DNA from: a bacterium
GTDB taxonomy: Bacteria > Elusimicrobiota > Elusimicrobia > UBA1565 > UBA9628
DNA: 45,901 nucleotides
Assembly (NCBI GenBank): GCA_021846045.1
Contig: JAJZCM010000007.1
Coordinates: forward strand, 1-45,901
Reading direction: 5' to 3'
Position numbers and translations under genes: made by a program. The stretch's first letter is position 1; every line of letters starts with the position of its first letter. The notes below the pieces were generated by a model that was not told the origin of the DNA, made no database searches, and saw only the letters and a program-made list of their open reading frames with translations. Shown piece by piece: positions 22,857 through 31,124 of the stretch.

Positions 22857-24869
22857 ATGGCTTTGAATATGCCTATCATCAAACTGGAGAACATCCGGCA
22901 TTCCTATAAAGTGGGACCGGGAAATTTATTGGTCCTCAAAGGGATTGATTTGTCCATCGAACAGGGGGAATTTGTTGCGATCATGGGGCCCTCAGGTTCA
23001 GGAAAATCCACCTTGCTTCAGATATTAGGGTTGCTAGAGCGGCCGACCCGAGGGCGCTATTTTCTCCTTGGAAAAGACGTGTCCGGATTGTCCGATGATG
23101 AGGGCGCGGCCTTAAGATCAAAGACGATCGGATTTATCTTCCAGATGTTCAATCTTTTGTCGCGAACCAGCGCCGTGGATAATGTTCTTCTTCCCGCGAT
23201 CTACTCCGGCCAAGGCGTTTCCAGCTCAAAAGCCCTTGAGCTTCTCCAGGATGTCGGTTTGTCCGATCGCGTCCATCATAAGCCCAATCAGCTTTCCGGG
23301 GGTCAGCAACAAAGAGTTGCGATCGCAAGGTCTCTGATTAATTCCCCTAAAATCATTTTTGCCGATGAGCCCACCGGAAATTTGGCTTCCGATCAGGCTG
23401 ATGAGATCCTTGAAAAACTTTGCGAGATGCACGCGCGTGGGATTACTATTATCATGGTCACCCATGAACAGGATATTGCTTCTTATGCCGAGCGCATCAT
23501 CAAGATCAAGGACGGTCAGATTCAATCTGACGAAAAAAATACGAACCCCAAGCATCCATTAAACAAGGCGCAAAAGAGCCAAAACGAAGCCGCGTTCGCA
23601 TCTTCTCCGCATGTTCTTTCGGATTTAAGCTGGCTGGAGGTCAAGGAGAATAGCTCCTCCGCCGCGAAAGCTATTTCCGCAAATAAAACTCGCTCCTTTT
23701 TGTCGGTTTTGGGAATTCTCATCGGCGTTTGCTCGGTGATCGCGATGTTGGCCATTGGGCGGGGAGCGCAAAAATCAATCGAGGCCAGAATTTCCGGCCT
23801 GGGATCTAATTTAATCATGATTTGGCCTTTTTCTTCTGCCGCTTTTCACGGAGGCACGGGGACGGTATCCCGTTTGACTTTAACCGATATGGATGAAATT
23901 TCCCATTTGAGCTCTCATATCGTCGCGGTCAACGGAGAAGTGTCGTCGGATGAGCAAGTCGTTTATAAAGATAAGAATACCAATACGGAAATTGATGGTG
24001 ATCTAACCTCTTACGCTTCCATGCATTCCGCTCAGCCTTATTATGGCCGCTTTTTTACCGCAGCGGAAAACAACGATGTTGCTCGGGTGGCGATATTAGG
24101 GCAAACCGTCGTTGATACCCTATTTGGAAAATCTGATCCGGTCGGGAGGCAAATCAAAATCAATCGCATTAGCTTTAAGGTGATTGGAGTCTTGCCTCCC
24201 AAAGGGTCAAGCGCTTGGCATGACCAAGATGACTTGGTCGTCATTCCCCTTAAGACCGCGATGATGAGGCTCGGCCTCAATGGGTGGAGTAGTTCAAGCA
24301 GCCGCGGCCGCTATCTAAAGAGAATAGAAGTGGAATGCGATGGCCCTAATTCTATTGACGGAGTAATGGCGAAGATACGGACTTTTTTAAGGGCGAGGCA
24401 CCACCTACCAGCTTACAAAGACGATGATTTTACCGTGCGCAATATGCAAGACATTCAATCTGCGCTGACCGGAACGACAAAGACTTTTGGAATTCTTTTG
24501 GGCATTGTCGCCGCAATTTCTATTTTAGTCGGCGGAATTGGAATCATGAACATCATGCTTGTTTCTGTCACCGAAAGAACGCGGGAAATCGGCCTTAGAA
24601 AAGCCGTTGGGGCGCCCCGACGCGCGATCCTAGCTCAGTTTTTAATTGAATCAGCCCTGTTGTCTCTCTTGGGAGGAACAATTGGAGTTTTTTTGGGGGT
24701 AGGAATCGCGTTTCTAATGACTCATTACGCGGGGTGGAACGCGATTGTAACTCCGCAATCGATTATTTTGGCTTTCGGTTGTTCCGCGTTGATTGGAATC
24801 ATTTTCGGCTTTTGGCCCGCCCGCAAGGCGTCTTTATTGTCTCCCATCGAGGCTTTGCGTTATGAGTAA
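22857..24869 (+). CDS. MacB-type ABC transporter (ATPase fused to permease)
   Basis: The 670-aa protein has an N-terminal ATPase with Walker A GPSGSGKST, signature LSGGQQQRVAIARSL, Walker B FADEPTGNL and MVTHE. A linker then leads to a permease with one TM (SFLSVLGILIGVCSVIAMLAIG), a large periplasmic domain, and three C-terminal TMs with the FtsX motif GIGIMNIMLVSVTERTREIG. MacB-type machines are mechanotransmitters that expel peptides, antibiotics or lipoproteins from the periplasm through TolC. It ends the ECF operon and is followed by a terminator. The name macB is descriptive of architecture; the substrate is unknown. Confidence 0.93.
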   Translation: MALNMPIIKLENIRHSYKVGPGNLLVLKGIDLSIEQGEFVAIMGPSGSGKSTLLQILGLLERPTRGRYFLLGKDVSGLSDDEGAALRSKTIGFIFQMFNLLSRTSAVDNVLLPAIYSGQGVSSSKALELLQDVGLSDRVHHKPNQLSGGQQQRVAIARSLINSPKIIFADEPTGNLASDQADEILEKLCEMHARGITIIMVTHEQDIASYAERIIKIKDGQIQSDEKNTNPKHPLNKAQKSQNEAAFASSPHVLSDLSWLEVKENSSSAAKAISANKTRSFLSVLGILIGVCSVIAMLAIGRGAQKSIEARISGLGSNLIMIWPFSSAAFHGGTGTVSRLTLTDMDEISHLSSHIVAVNGEVSSDEQVVYKDKNTNTEIDGDLTSYASMHSAQPYYGRFFTAAENNDVARVAILGQTVVDTLFGKSDPVGRQIKINRISFKVIGVLPPKGSSAWHDQDDLVVIPLKTAMMRLGLNGWSSSSSRGRYLKRIEVECDGPNSIDGVMAKIRTFLRARHHLPAYKDDDFTVRNMQDIQSALTGTTKTFGILLGIVAAISILVGGIGIMNIMLVSVTERTREIGLRKAVGAPRRAILAQFLIESALLSLLGGTIGVFLGVGIAFLMTHYAGWNAIVTPQSIILAFGCSALIGIIFGFWPARKASLLSPIEALRYE

Positions 24870-24908
24870 ATTTCCTGCAAGCGGCGCGCGATATCCATAA
24901 AAATAAAT

Positions 24909-24940
24909 GGCGCCTCCGTACTCATGGGCGGCGTCTTTTT
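24909..24940 (+). terminator. Intrinsic terminator after the MacB-type gene
   Basis: GGCGCCTCC pairs with GGGCGGCGTC (one mismatch, one G-U), with a loop around GTACTCAT, and is followed directly by TTTTTCTT. It lies 40 bp after the stop and ends the ECF/efflux operon; the converging FKBP gene starts its stop 20 bp later. Confidence 0.75.
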
Positions 24941-24958
24941 CTTAACGGATCCAACAAC

Positions 24959-25498
24959 TTAAGATTTTCCAGCGGCGACGCTGACGACCGTCACGTCAAA
25001 ATTTAAAGTCTTTCCCGCCAAGAGAGGGTTGAAATCTAATACCACGTGTTTTTTGCCGATTTTGTAAACAGTCGCTTGGAAATTGCGGCCGTTTTGAGAA
25101 CCCCCCACCGTAGAACCGACCTTAAGAGAAGCGAGATTCTTAAAAGAAGTCTTGGGAACCTTCACAAAAGCCTTCGGGTTAATGACGCCGTAGCCGTCTT
25201 GCGGAGTGACGACGACGTGTTTTTGATCTCCAGCCTTAAGACCCACTAAAGCGCTGTTGAGCCCCGGGATGATTTGTCCGGATCCCTCGATAAACATTAG
25301 GGGTTTTTTGCCGATGGAAGTGTCGACTATTTTCCCATCAACCTTGAGCGTATAGTCGATCTGAACGACCGAGCCCTTTTGAATTGTCTGGTTTCCCCCC
25401 GCCACTTTTTTGCAGGCGGCAAAACCTAGAATGGCGATACCGATGATCGCAAATGAATATTTAAGGTTAAATTTTTGTTTTTTGAGTGGCATGGTCAT
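24959..25498 (-). CDS. SlyD-like FKBP-type peptidyl-prolyl isomerase, exported or lipoprotein
   Basis: The 179-aa protein has an N-terminal hydrophobic segment (YSFAIIGIAILGFAAC) ending in a near-lipobox FAAC, so it is probably an envelope-attached lipoprotein. The rest is an FKBP domain: VVQIDYTLKVDGKIVDTS, PLMFIEGSGQIIPGLNSAL, then an inserted IF-like flap (YGVINPKAFVKVPKTSF) as in SlyD, ending HVVLDFNPLLAGKTLNFDV. It would catalyse prolyl isomerisation and chaperone exported proteins. AAGGAG precedes the ATG. It lies downstream of ftsH with its own promoter in the gap. Confidence 0.9.
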   Translation of the reverse strand: MTMPLKKQKFNLKYSFAIIGIAILGFAACKKVAGGNQTIQKGSVVQIDYTLKVDGKIVDTSIGKKPLMFIEGSGQIIPGLNSALVGLKAGDQKHVVVTPQDGYGVINPKAFVKVPKTSFKNLASLKVGSTVGGSQNGRNFQATVYKIGKKHVVLDFNPLLAGKTLNFDVTVVSVAAGKS

Positions 25499-25522
25499 TT
25501 TCTCCTTAAGCCCGTATGGGCT

Positions 25523-25550
25523 ATTATAGCTTAAGCGACTCCTATTTGAA
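25523..25550 (-). promoter_or_regulatory. Sigma-70-type promoter for the FKBP gene
   Basis: On the minus strand TTCAAA, a 16-base spacer and a consensus TATAAT lie just before the FKBP gene, overlapping the 3' end of ftsH. A small hairpin AGCCC-ATAC-GGGCT and AAGGAG follow in the leader. Confidence 0.5.
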
Positions 25551-27351
25551 GCCCGCTTTTTAAGATTGCGTCGATGTCATCCTGGTCGAGGACCTCTCGG
25601 TCGAAAAGTTTGGTCGCGAGGTCATCCAAGATTTTTCTGTGGGTGGCAAGAAGGTTTCGGGCTTTTTCATGGGCTTCGGTCACTAAGCGTTTAACTTCTT
25701 CATCAATGAGCTGCGCCGTTCTTTCCGAATAGGCGTTATGCTGTGAAATATCTCGTCCTAGAAAAACTTCCTGGTCGGGCTTCTTTAGAGATAGAGGTCC
25801 CACTTTTTCGGACATTCCAAATTCCGTCACCATTTTAGTCGCGTAGGAAGAGGCTTTAAGAAGATCATCGGAGGCGCCGGTCGTAATCTCATTAAACACC
25901 AATTCTTCCGCGCAGCGGCCGCCGAGAAGAACGGCCAAACGGTTGAGGATTTCGCTTTGGGAGGTCAGATATTTATCCTCGGTTGGAAGTTGAAGGGTGT
26001 AGCCCAAGGCGTGTCCACGGGAGACGATGGAAACCTTGTGCACGGGATCGGCATTCGGCAGGAGTTTTGCGACCAAGGTGTGCCCCGACTCGTGGTAAGC
26101 CACGATATTTTTTTCCTTGTCGGACATGATGCTTGATTTCTTTTGGGGCCCAGCCATGACCCGCTCGATTGATTCCTCCAAGTCGCTCATTTCGACTTCA
26201 GCCTTGTCTTTTCGGGCGGCGAGCAGCGCCGCTTCGTTGATGACGTTGGCCAAGTCCGCTCCTGAAAATCCAGGGGTGCGGCGTGCGATGACGGACAAAT
26301 CAACCTTGGAAGACATTTTTACGTCTTTCGAGTGAACTTTTAGAATCTCTTCGCGCCCTTTCAGATGCGGGGCGGGAACATGAATTTGTCGGTCGAACCT
26401 TCCGGGGCGCAGCAACGCCGGGTCGATGACGTCCGGGCGATTGGTCGCGGCGATAAGAACGATCCCTTGGTTTTGCTCGAAGCCGTCAAGCTCTATGAGA
26501 AGTTGATTGAGGGTTTGCTCTCGCTCATCATGTCCCCCGCCAATTCCGGCGAAACGATGCCGCCCTACCGCGTCCAGTTCGTCGATAAAAATAACGGCGG
26601 GCGCGGTTTTTCGCGCTTGATCAAAGAGATCCCTGACGCGGGACGCTCCAACGCCGACGAACATTTCAACGAATTCAGAAGCTGAGGCCGAGAAAAATGG
26701 AACTCCGGCTTCGCCGGACACAGCGCGAGCTAGGAGGGTTTTTCCGGTTCCCGGTTGTCCAAAAAGGAGAACCCCACGGGGCATTTTTCCGCCTAATTTC
26801 TGAAACCTAGCGGGGTTTTTCAAGAACTCGACGATTTCCTGGAGCTCTTCTTTTGACTCGTCGCATCCCGCCACATCGGAGAAAGTCGTCTTTTTCTTTT
26901 TATCGTCAACCACGCGAGCCTTCGTTCTTCCGAAAGACATCGCCTGTTTCCCACCCATTTGCACCTGCCGGATGACAAAAATCCACCAGAGGGCGAAAAA
27001 GAGGACCACCCATCCAATGTTGACGATTAAGCTCGTCACCCAACTTCGATCGGGCTCCCCGGAGAAATTCTTTACATTGTATTTTTCCAGATCTTGCACA
27101 AGGTTTGAGTCGGGCAGCGGGATGGTCCTAAAATCTTCCGCTTTCCCCTCATCTCCTTTTATTTTTCCCGATATGAGATCCGGGCGCACCTTAACATCGC
27201 TGACGTTTCCGGCTTTGAGTTCGGCTTTGAATTGAGAATAGGGGATTTCCTTGTCGGGCATGGCCGGCGTTTTTATATTTTTAAAAAGGACGATGATTAG
27301 AAGAAAGGCCGCGGCCCATAGAATGAGTTGTTTGATATTTTTGTTTTCCAT
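25531..27351 (-). CDS. ftsH: ATP-dependent zinc metalloprotease FtsH
   Basis: The 606-aa inner-membrane protein has TM1 near residues 9-28 ([15 protein letters not shown]), a periplasmic domain, and TM2 ([13 protein letters not shown]). The AAA+ module has Walker A GQPGTGKT, Walker [10 protein letters not shown], the pore motif FVEMFVG and SRH residues ([17 protein letters not shown]). The protease carries HESGH, with the third zinc ligand in the region after ITTGASDDL. FtsH degrades misfolded membrane proteins and selected regulators as a hexamer. The order hpt-ftsH, 12 bp apart, is a widely conserved bacterial arrangement. Confidence 0.98.
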   Translation of the reverse strand: MENKNIKQLILWAAAFLLIIVLFKNIKTPAMPDKEIPYSQFKAELKAGNVSDVKVRPDLISGKIKGDEGKAEDFRTIPLPDSNLVQDLEKYNVKNFSGEPDRSWVTSLIVNIGWVVLFFALWWIFVIRQVQMGGKQAMSFGRTKARVVDDKKKKTTFSDVAGCDESKEELQEIVEFLKNPARFQKLGGKMPRGVLLFGQPGTGKTLLARAVSGEAGVPFFSASASEFVEMFVGVGASRVRDLFDQARKTAPAVIFIDELDAVGRHRFAGIGGGHDEREQTLNQLLIELDGFEQNQGIVLIAATNRPDVIDPALLRPGRFDRQIHVPAPHLKGREEILKVHSKDVKMSSKVDLSVIARRTPGFSGADLANVINEAALLAARKDKAEVEMSDLEESIERVMAGPQKKSSIMSDKEKNIVAYHESGHTLVAKLLPNADPVHKVSIVSRGHALGYTLQLPTEDKYLTSQSEILNRLAVLLGGRCAEELVFNEITTGASDDLLKASSYATKMVTEFGMSEKVGPLSLKKPDQEVFLGRDISQHNAYSERTAQLIDEEVKRLVTEAHEKARNLLATHRKILDDLATKLFDREVLDQDDIDAILKSGLQIGVA

Positions 27352-27363
27352 AGAGAATTGATT

Positions 27364-27915
27364 TTACTTTTTAAGAACGCCTATATAAGGTAGATTCCTA
27401 TATTTTTCATTAAGATCAAGGCCATAGCCGACCACAAATTCATTGGGAATGGAAAACCCGACATATTTGGCCTGGACCGAAATTTTTCGGCAATCAGGCT
27501 TATCCAGAAGAGAGCAAACTTCCAGGGAGCGTGGGTTTCGAGTTTTGAGAATGTTTTCAAGATAGCTCAGGGTTAATCCCGTATCGACGATATCCTCAAC
27601 GATGAGGACGTCTCGGCCCTCGATACTTTCTCGTAAATCTAAAAGAAGTCTTACAATTCCGTTTGATTTATCGCCAGAGTAAGAGGCAAGGCTCATAAAA
27701 TCAACGCAACAGTCAATGGAGATTGCGCGCATTAAATCGGATAGAAAAAATACGCTTCCTTTTAATATCCCAATGAGAACGGGGTTTTTGCCCGCGTAAT
27801 CTTTAGAGATTTGATTTCCTAGTTCCTTGACGCGCGCGAGAATCTGGCCCTCGGAAACAAGGACCTTCTTTATATCGGTATTAACTTTTTCGGGAGTTCC
27901 GTGCACAAGTGGCAT
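27364..27915 (-). CDS. hpt: Hypoxanthine phosphoribosyltransferase
   Basis: The 183-aa purine salvage enzyme forms IMP/GMP from hypoxanthine/guanine and PRPP. The PRPP-binding motif VLIVEDIVDTGLTLSYL and the loop GILKGSVFFLSDLMRAI identify type I HPRT; FVVGYGLDLNEKYRNLPYIG is the usual C-terminal base-binding segment. It is the first gene of the hpt-ftsH pair and is divergent from ddl across a repeat element. Confidence 0.96.
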   Translation of the reverse strand: MPLVHGTPEKVNTDIKKVLVSEGQILARVKELGNQISKDYAGKNPVLIGILKGSVFFLSDLMRAISIDCCVDFMSLASYSGDKSNGIVRLLLDLRESIEGRDVLIVEDIVDTGLTLSYLENILKTRNPRSLEVCSLLDKPDCRKISVQAKYVGFSIPNEFVVGYGLDLNEKYRNLPYIGVLKK

Positions 27916-27952
27916 CGTATCTTTTTATCATATAATATTTCTATTAATTTTT

Positions 27953-28097
27953 GTAACTACTCACGTCACCCCGACGCAAGCCGGGGTCCATAGCATCGAC
28001 GTTCTGGATTCCGGCTTTCGGCCGCTTTCCAACGAACTTGGAAGCGGCACTTCCTCGCCGATGCTCGGTCGCCGGAATGACGAACCGGAGCAGTTAC
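27953..28097. repeat. Dispersed palindromic element, copy B (145 bp)
   Basis: The outer ends are GTAACTACTC and GAGCAGTTAC, an inverted pair with one mismatch. Inside are GTCACCCCGACGCAAGCCGGGGTCC and, in inverse, CGCCGGAATGACG, plus a central GCCGCTTTCC/GGAAGCGGC hairpin. The element fills the hpt-ddl intergenic gap. Copy D at 34341 matches its right half in the opposite orientation. Confidence 0.75.
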
Positions 28098-28125
28098 TAA
28101 TTTTTTAAAAGGGATTTTATTTTAA

Positions 28126-29208
28126 ATGGGCAAAAAAAAGGTGTGGGTTTTGTGTGGCGGAGAATCGGCGGAGCGCAATGTCTCCATGGTCAGCGCTCGG
28201 ACTATTTTCAAGTCGCTGGACCCGTGCAAATACGAGAAAGAACTGGTCTGGATTTCACCCCAAGGCCAATGGTTTAAAAAAAGTGTTGTATTTATTGAAC
28301 AATTTGAAAAAGTTGAAATCTCTAAAGGGCTGGATTTTTCTCAAAAGAAACGTTCATCGCGCTCATTATCTGATTGTTTTCACGTGAAAACCTTGCCGGA
28401 TGTTGTTTTTCCCGCGCTGCATGGGCCTTTGGGCGAGGATGGCGCCGTTCAAGGATTTTTGGAGATGCTTCATATCCCTTATGTCGGTTGTGGTGTTTTG
28501 GGATCGGCCTTGGGTATGGATAAAGAATTCTCAAAAATTTTGGCCGAACGTGCGGGAGTCCCGGTTTTGCCTTACTTCTGTATTTATGATCCGAAAGAGG
28601 CTGAGAGCGTAGCGCGAAAATTAGGTTTTCCTGTTTTTGTGAAACCGGCGCGGCTGGGCTCTTCGGTGGGAATTTCAAAAGTTCTGTCCATAAAAGAGTT
28701 GTTCCCAGCGGTTAAAAATGCCTTTAAATATGATTCCAAGGTGTTGATTGAAAAGGCGGTTATGCCTAGGGAAATTGAGTGCGCGGTGTTAGGTGACCCT
28801 CGCGCTGAGGATTCTCGTTTTAAATTGCGAGCTTCTGCTCTTGGTGAGGTTGTCCCTCATTCTGACTTCTATGATTATAAAACTAAATATTTAACTCAAA
28901 ATGGGGCAGGAAGGGAGATTCCTGCGAAATTAAGTAAGGGGCAAGAGGAGCAAGTCCAAGATTACTCTATACGGGTTTTTAAGGCCCTTGATGGTTATGG
29001 TCTAGGGCGAGTAGACTTTTTGATGGATAAGAAAACAAGAAAAATTTATTTTAATGAAATTAATACTCTACCGGGATTCACCTCTACCAGTATGTACCCC
29101 GCTCTTTGGGGCTTTTCGGGTCTTAAAATTCAATCCCTTATGGATATCTTGATTGAATTGGCGTTCAGAAGGGATACTGTCGCCAAACGTCTTAAGGCTG
29201 AACCATAA
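28126..29208 (+). CDS. ddl: D-alanine--D-alanine ligase
   Basis: The 360-aa cytoplasmic ATP-grasp enzyme makes the D-Ala-D-Ala dipeptide of peptidoglycan. It begins KVWVLCGGESAERNVSMVSA, as is usual for Ddl. It has VFPALHGPLGEDGAVQGFLEM, the ATP-grasp loop FVKPARLGSSVGISKV and the metal-binding end FNEINTLPGFTSTSMYPALW. Length is normal (VanA/Ddl subgroup with the longer N-domain). A perfect 16-bp CACGTG-centred palindrome lies within the gene (28376-28391) and may be a parS site. Confidence 0.96.
   Translation: MGKKKVWVLCGGESAERNVSMVSARTIFKSLDPCKYEKELVWISPQGQWFKKSVVFIEQFEKVEISKGLDFSQKKRSSRSLSDCFHVKTLPDVVFPALHGPLGEDGAVQGFLEMLHIPYVGCGVLGSALGMDKEFSKILAERAGVPVLPYFCIYDPKEAESVARKLGFPVFVKPARLGSSVGISKVLSIKELFPAVKNAFKYDSKVLIEKAVMPREIECAVLGDPRAEDSRFKLRASALGEVVPHSDFYDYKTKYLTQNGAGREIPAKLSKGQEEQVQDYSIRVFKALDGYGLGRVDFLMDKKTRKIYFNEINTLPGFTSTSMYPALWGFSGLKIQSLMDILIELAFRRDTVAKRLKAEP
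28376..28391. other. parS-like palindrome 1 (inside ddl)
   Basis: GTTTTCACGTGAAAAC is a perfect 16-bp palindrome containing the TTTCACGTGAAA core of the bacterial parS consensus (TGTTTCACGTGAAACA). It lies about 1 kb from parA and 1.9 kb from parB. Chromosomal parS sites are commonly found near parAB and inside genes. Binding is inferred, not shown. Confidence 0.65.
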
Positions 29209-29263
29209 AGAAAATTCTTTCTGATTGATTTAAACCTTATAAACTGCTAGTGTTTGAGAAGGG

Positions 29264-29354
29264 CCGTCATTCCGGCGTAAGCCGGAATCCAGGCTGTAAA
29301 GCTGAATTAAAGAGCCGTTGGAAACCTGGACCCCGGCTTTCGCCGGGGTGACGA
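29264..29354. repeat. Dispersed palindromic repeat, copy C
   Basis: It starts CCGTCATTCCGGCGTAAGCC and ends CCGGCTTTCGCCGGGGTGACG, with inner GGAATCCAGG and CCTGGACCCC also inverted. Hence it is a long imperfect palindrome of the same family as copies A, B and D. It lies between ddl and parA and might work as a bidirectional transcript end. Confidence 0.75.
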
Positions 29355-29368
29355 ATATAAAGGATTTT

Positions 29369-29425
29369 ATGAATCACTACACCAACATGGATAAGCTGAA
29401 AGTTTTCACGGGAAAACTTATTTGA
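29369..29425 (+). CDS. 18-aa upstream ORF coupled to parA
   Basis: An ATG preceded by AAAGGA opens MNHYTNMDKLKVFTGKLI, whose TGA stop overlaps the TTG start of parA (TTGA). This could help ribosomes reach the weak TTG start. Its 3' half lies over a parS-like palindrome. It may equally be chance; no conservation data are available. Confidence 0.3.
   Translation: MNHYTNMDKLKVFTGKLI
29402..29417. other. parS-like palindrome 2 (at parA start)
   Basis: GTTTTCACGGGAAAAC differs from site 1 by one base in the centre. Its flanks extend the symmetry to 20 bp (AAGTTTTC...GAAAACTT). It covers the ribosome-binding region of parA, so ParB binding here could also regulate the parAB genes. Confidence 0.5.
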
Positions 29426-30255
29426 AGATTATCACCTTAGCAAATCAAAAAGGGGGGGTTGGTAAAACAACCTCTGTTTTAAACCTGGGGGCTGCCCTCG
29501 CTCAAATGGGATTTAAAACCTTAATTGTTGACTCTGATCCGCAAGGAAATGCGACTTCCGGTCTTGGTTTTGATAAACGCGCATTCTCTCCTAGTATTTA
29601 CAATGTCTTGGTTGATTTAATGCCCATTGATAAAGCGCTTCAACCTACTTCCATCCAGAATTTATTTTTAGCGGGTTCTGGAAAAGATTTAGCGGGCGCG
29701 GAAGTGGAATTAGTGCCAGCTTTAGCTCGGGAAAGTCGTTTAAAAGGCTCTTTTGCCGCAATTAAAAATCAGTTTGAATTTGTTTTGATTGATTGCCCTC
29801 CTTCTCTAGGACTCTTAACGGTCAACGCGTTGACGGCCGCTACCCATGTTTTAATTCCTATTCAGGGTGAATATTACGCCTTGGAGGGCTTGGCGCAATT
29901 TGTGGACACAATTAGCTTAGTGAAAAAGTCCCTCAATCCCCATCTTGATTTTTTAGGATGTTTTTTGACCTTATTTGACAGTCGCATGAGTTTGGCGCAG
30001 CAAGTTCAAGACGAGGTCCAAAAATTCATGAAGGAGAAACTTTTTAAGTCAATTATTCCGCGCAGTATTCGATTAGCGGAAGCTCCGGGTTTTGGAAAAA
30101 CAATTTTTGAGCATGACGCTAAATCGCGGGGGGCGCTGGCCTATCTTGATTTGTCACGAGAAATTCTAGTCCGAATGGAGTATCTTTGCGAGTTGAATCA
30201 TAGCTTGGGAACATCGAATGATCGAGATTCCGTGATGGCGGGGGAAAGCGCATGA
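29422..30255 (+). CDS. parA: Chromosome-partitioning ATPase ParA/Soj
   Basis: The 277-aa ParA/MinD-family protein has a TTG start. The deviant Walker A KGGVGKTT with its preceding NQ (IITLANQKGG), Walker A' VDSDPQGNATSG and Walker B LIDCPPSLGLLTVNAL are typical of Soj. It forms ATP-dependent dimers on the nucleoid and moves ParB-parS complexes. No N-terminal HTH is present, so it is the chromosomal type Ib-like form. Its stop overlaps the parB start (ATGA). Confidence 0.96.
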   Translation: MKIITLANQKGGVGKTTSVLNLGAALAQMGFKTLIVDSDPQGNATSGLGFDKRAFSPSIYNVLVDLMPIDKALQPTSIQNLFLAGSGKDLAGAEVELVPALARESRLKGSFAAIKNQFEFVLIDCPPSLGLLTVNALTAATHVLIPIQGEYYALEGLAQFVDTISLVKKSLNPHLDFLGCFLTLFDSRMSLAQQVQDEVQKFMKEKLFKSIIPRSIRLAEAPGFGKTIFEHDAKSRGALAYLDLSREILVRMEYLCELNHSLGTSNDRDSVMAGESA

Positions 30256-31124
30256 GAAAAGCATTGGGCCGCGGTCTTGGGGCTTTAATTTCGGTTGAGG
30301 AACCACAAGAGAGTCAAAACAAAGAAGAGGGGGTTTTGCGTCTTGTTCCAGTTGAAAAAATTAACCCCAGTCATCTACAGGCGCGGAAAAATTTTGACCC
30401 AGAAAAGATATCTGAGCTCGCGGCTTCAATTAAACAGCATGGGTTGGCCCAGCCTCTCATAGTGTCTTATGACGCCGCGCGGGGCGCTTATGAACTCATT
30501 GCGGGAGAAAGGCGTCTAAAGGCCTGCATTTTGGCGGGGTTAAAAGAAGTGGAGGTATTGGTCAGAGAATTAAACTCGGACAAAGATCGCATGTTGGTTG
30601 GGCTGATTGAGAACCTTCAGCGCCAAGATCTCAACGCTATAGAAGAGGCGTTTGGATATCTGCGTTTGATGAAAGAATTTAAAATTTCTCAAAACGATTT
30701 GGCTCATACGGTGGGAAAATCAAAATCGGCGGTTTCAAATACCTTGCGTTTATTGGATTTATCCGAAGAGGTGCAAAAAGCCGTTCAATTCGGCCAGATC
30801 AGCGAAGGCCATGCGCGCGCTTTGCTCACAATCCCAGACGCGATTGAAAGAAACAGGATTTTTAAAATGGTCTTGGAAAATAAACTTTCGGTGCGCGAGA
30901 CGGAGGATTTGTCCCGCCGGACCCACAGCACTAAAAATAAGCACGCGCAAAAAAACTCTCATGAGAAAGAGCCGGATGTTGCGCTGCAAGAATCTCAATG
31001 GCGGGAATTTTTAGGAACTAATGTCGAGATTCGCATGAAAAAGAACGGAGGTCAGGGGCAAATAGTCATCCATTTTTATGATCTGGATGAGTTTGAAAGA
31101 CTGTCGCGATTATTTAAAAAATGA
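30252..31124 (+). CDS. parB: Chromosome-partitioning protein ParB/Spo0J
   Basis: The 290-aa protein begins RKALGRGLGALIS, the usual ParA-stimulating N-terminus. It has the CTPase/ParB-N motifs QARKNFDPEKISELAASIKQHGL and GERRLKAC, followed by the HTH region (SQNDLAHTVGKSKSAVSNTLRLL; ISEGHARALL) and a C-terminal dimerisation segment. It loads at parS as a CTP-dependent clamp. The stop overlaps the next gene (ATGA). Confidence 0.96.
   Translation: MRKALGRGLGALISVEEPQESQNKEEGVLRLVPVEKINPSHLQARKNFDPEKISELAASIKQHGLAQPLIVSYDAARGAYELIAGERRLKACILAGLKEVEVLVRELNSDKDRMLVGLIENLQRQDLNAIEEAFGYLRLMKEFKISQNDLAHTVGKSKSAVSNTLRLLDLSEEVQKAVQFGQISEGHARALLTIPDAIERNRIFKMVLENKLSVRETEDLSRRTHSTKNKHAQKNSHEKEPDVALQESQWREFLGTNVEIRMKKNGGQGQIVIHFYDLDEFERLSRLFKK

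Noticed and set aside
25505-25520. Small hairpin AGCCC-ATAC-GGGCT as ftsH terminator
   Set aside because: The stem is only 5 bp and no T-run follows; it more likely lies in the leader of the FKBP mRNA.
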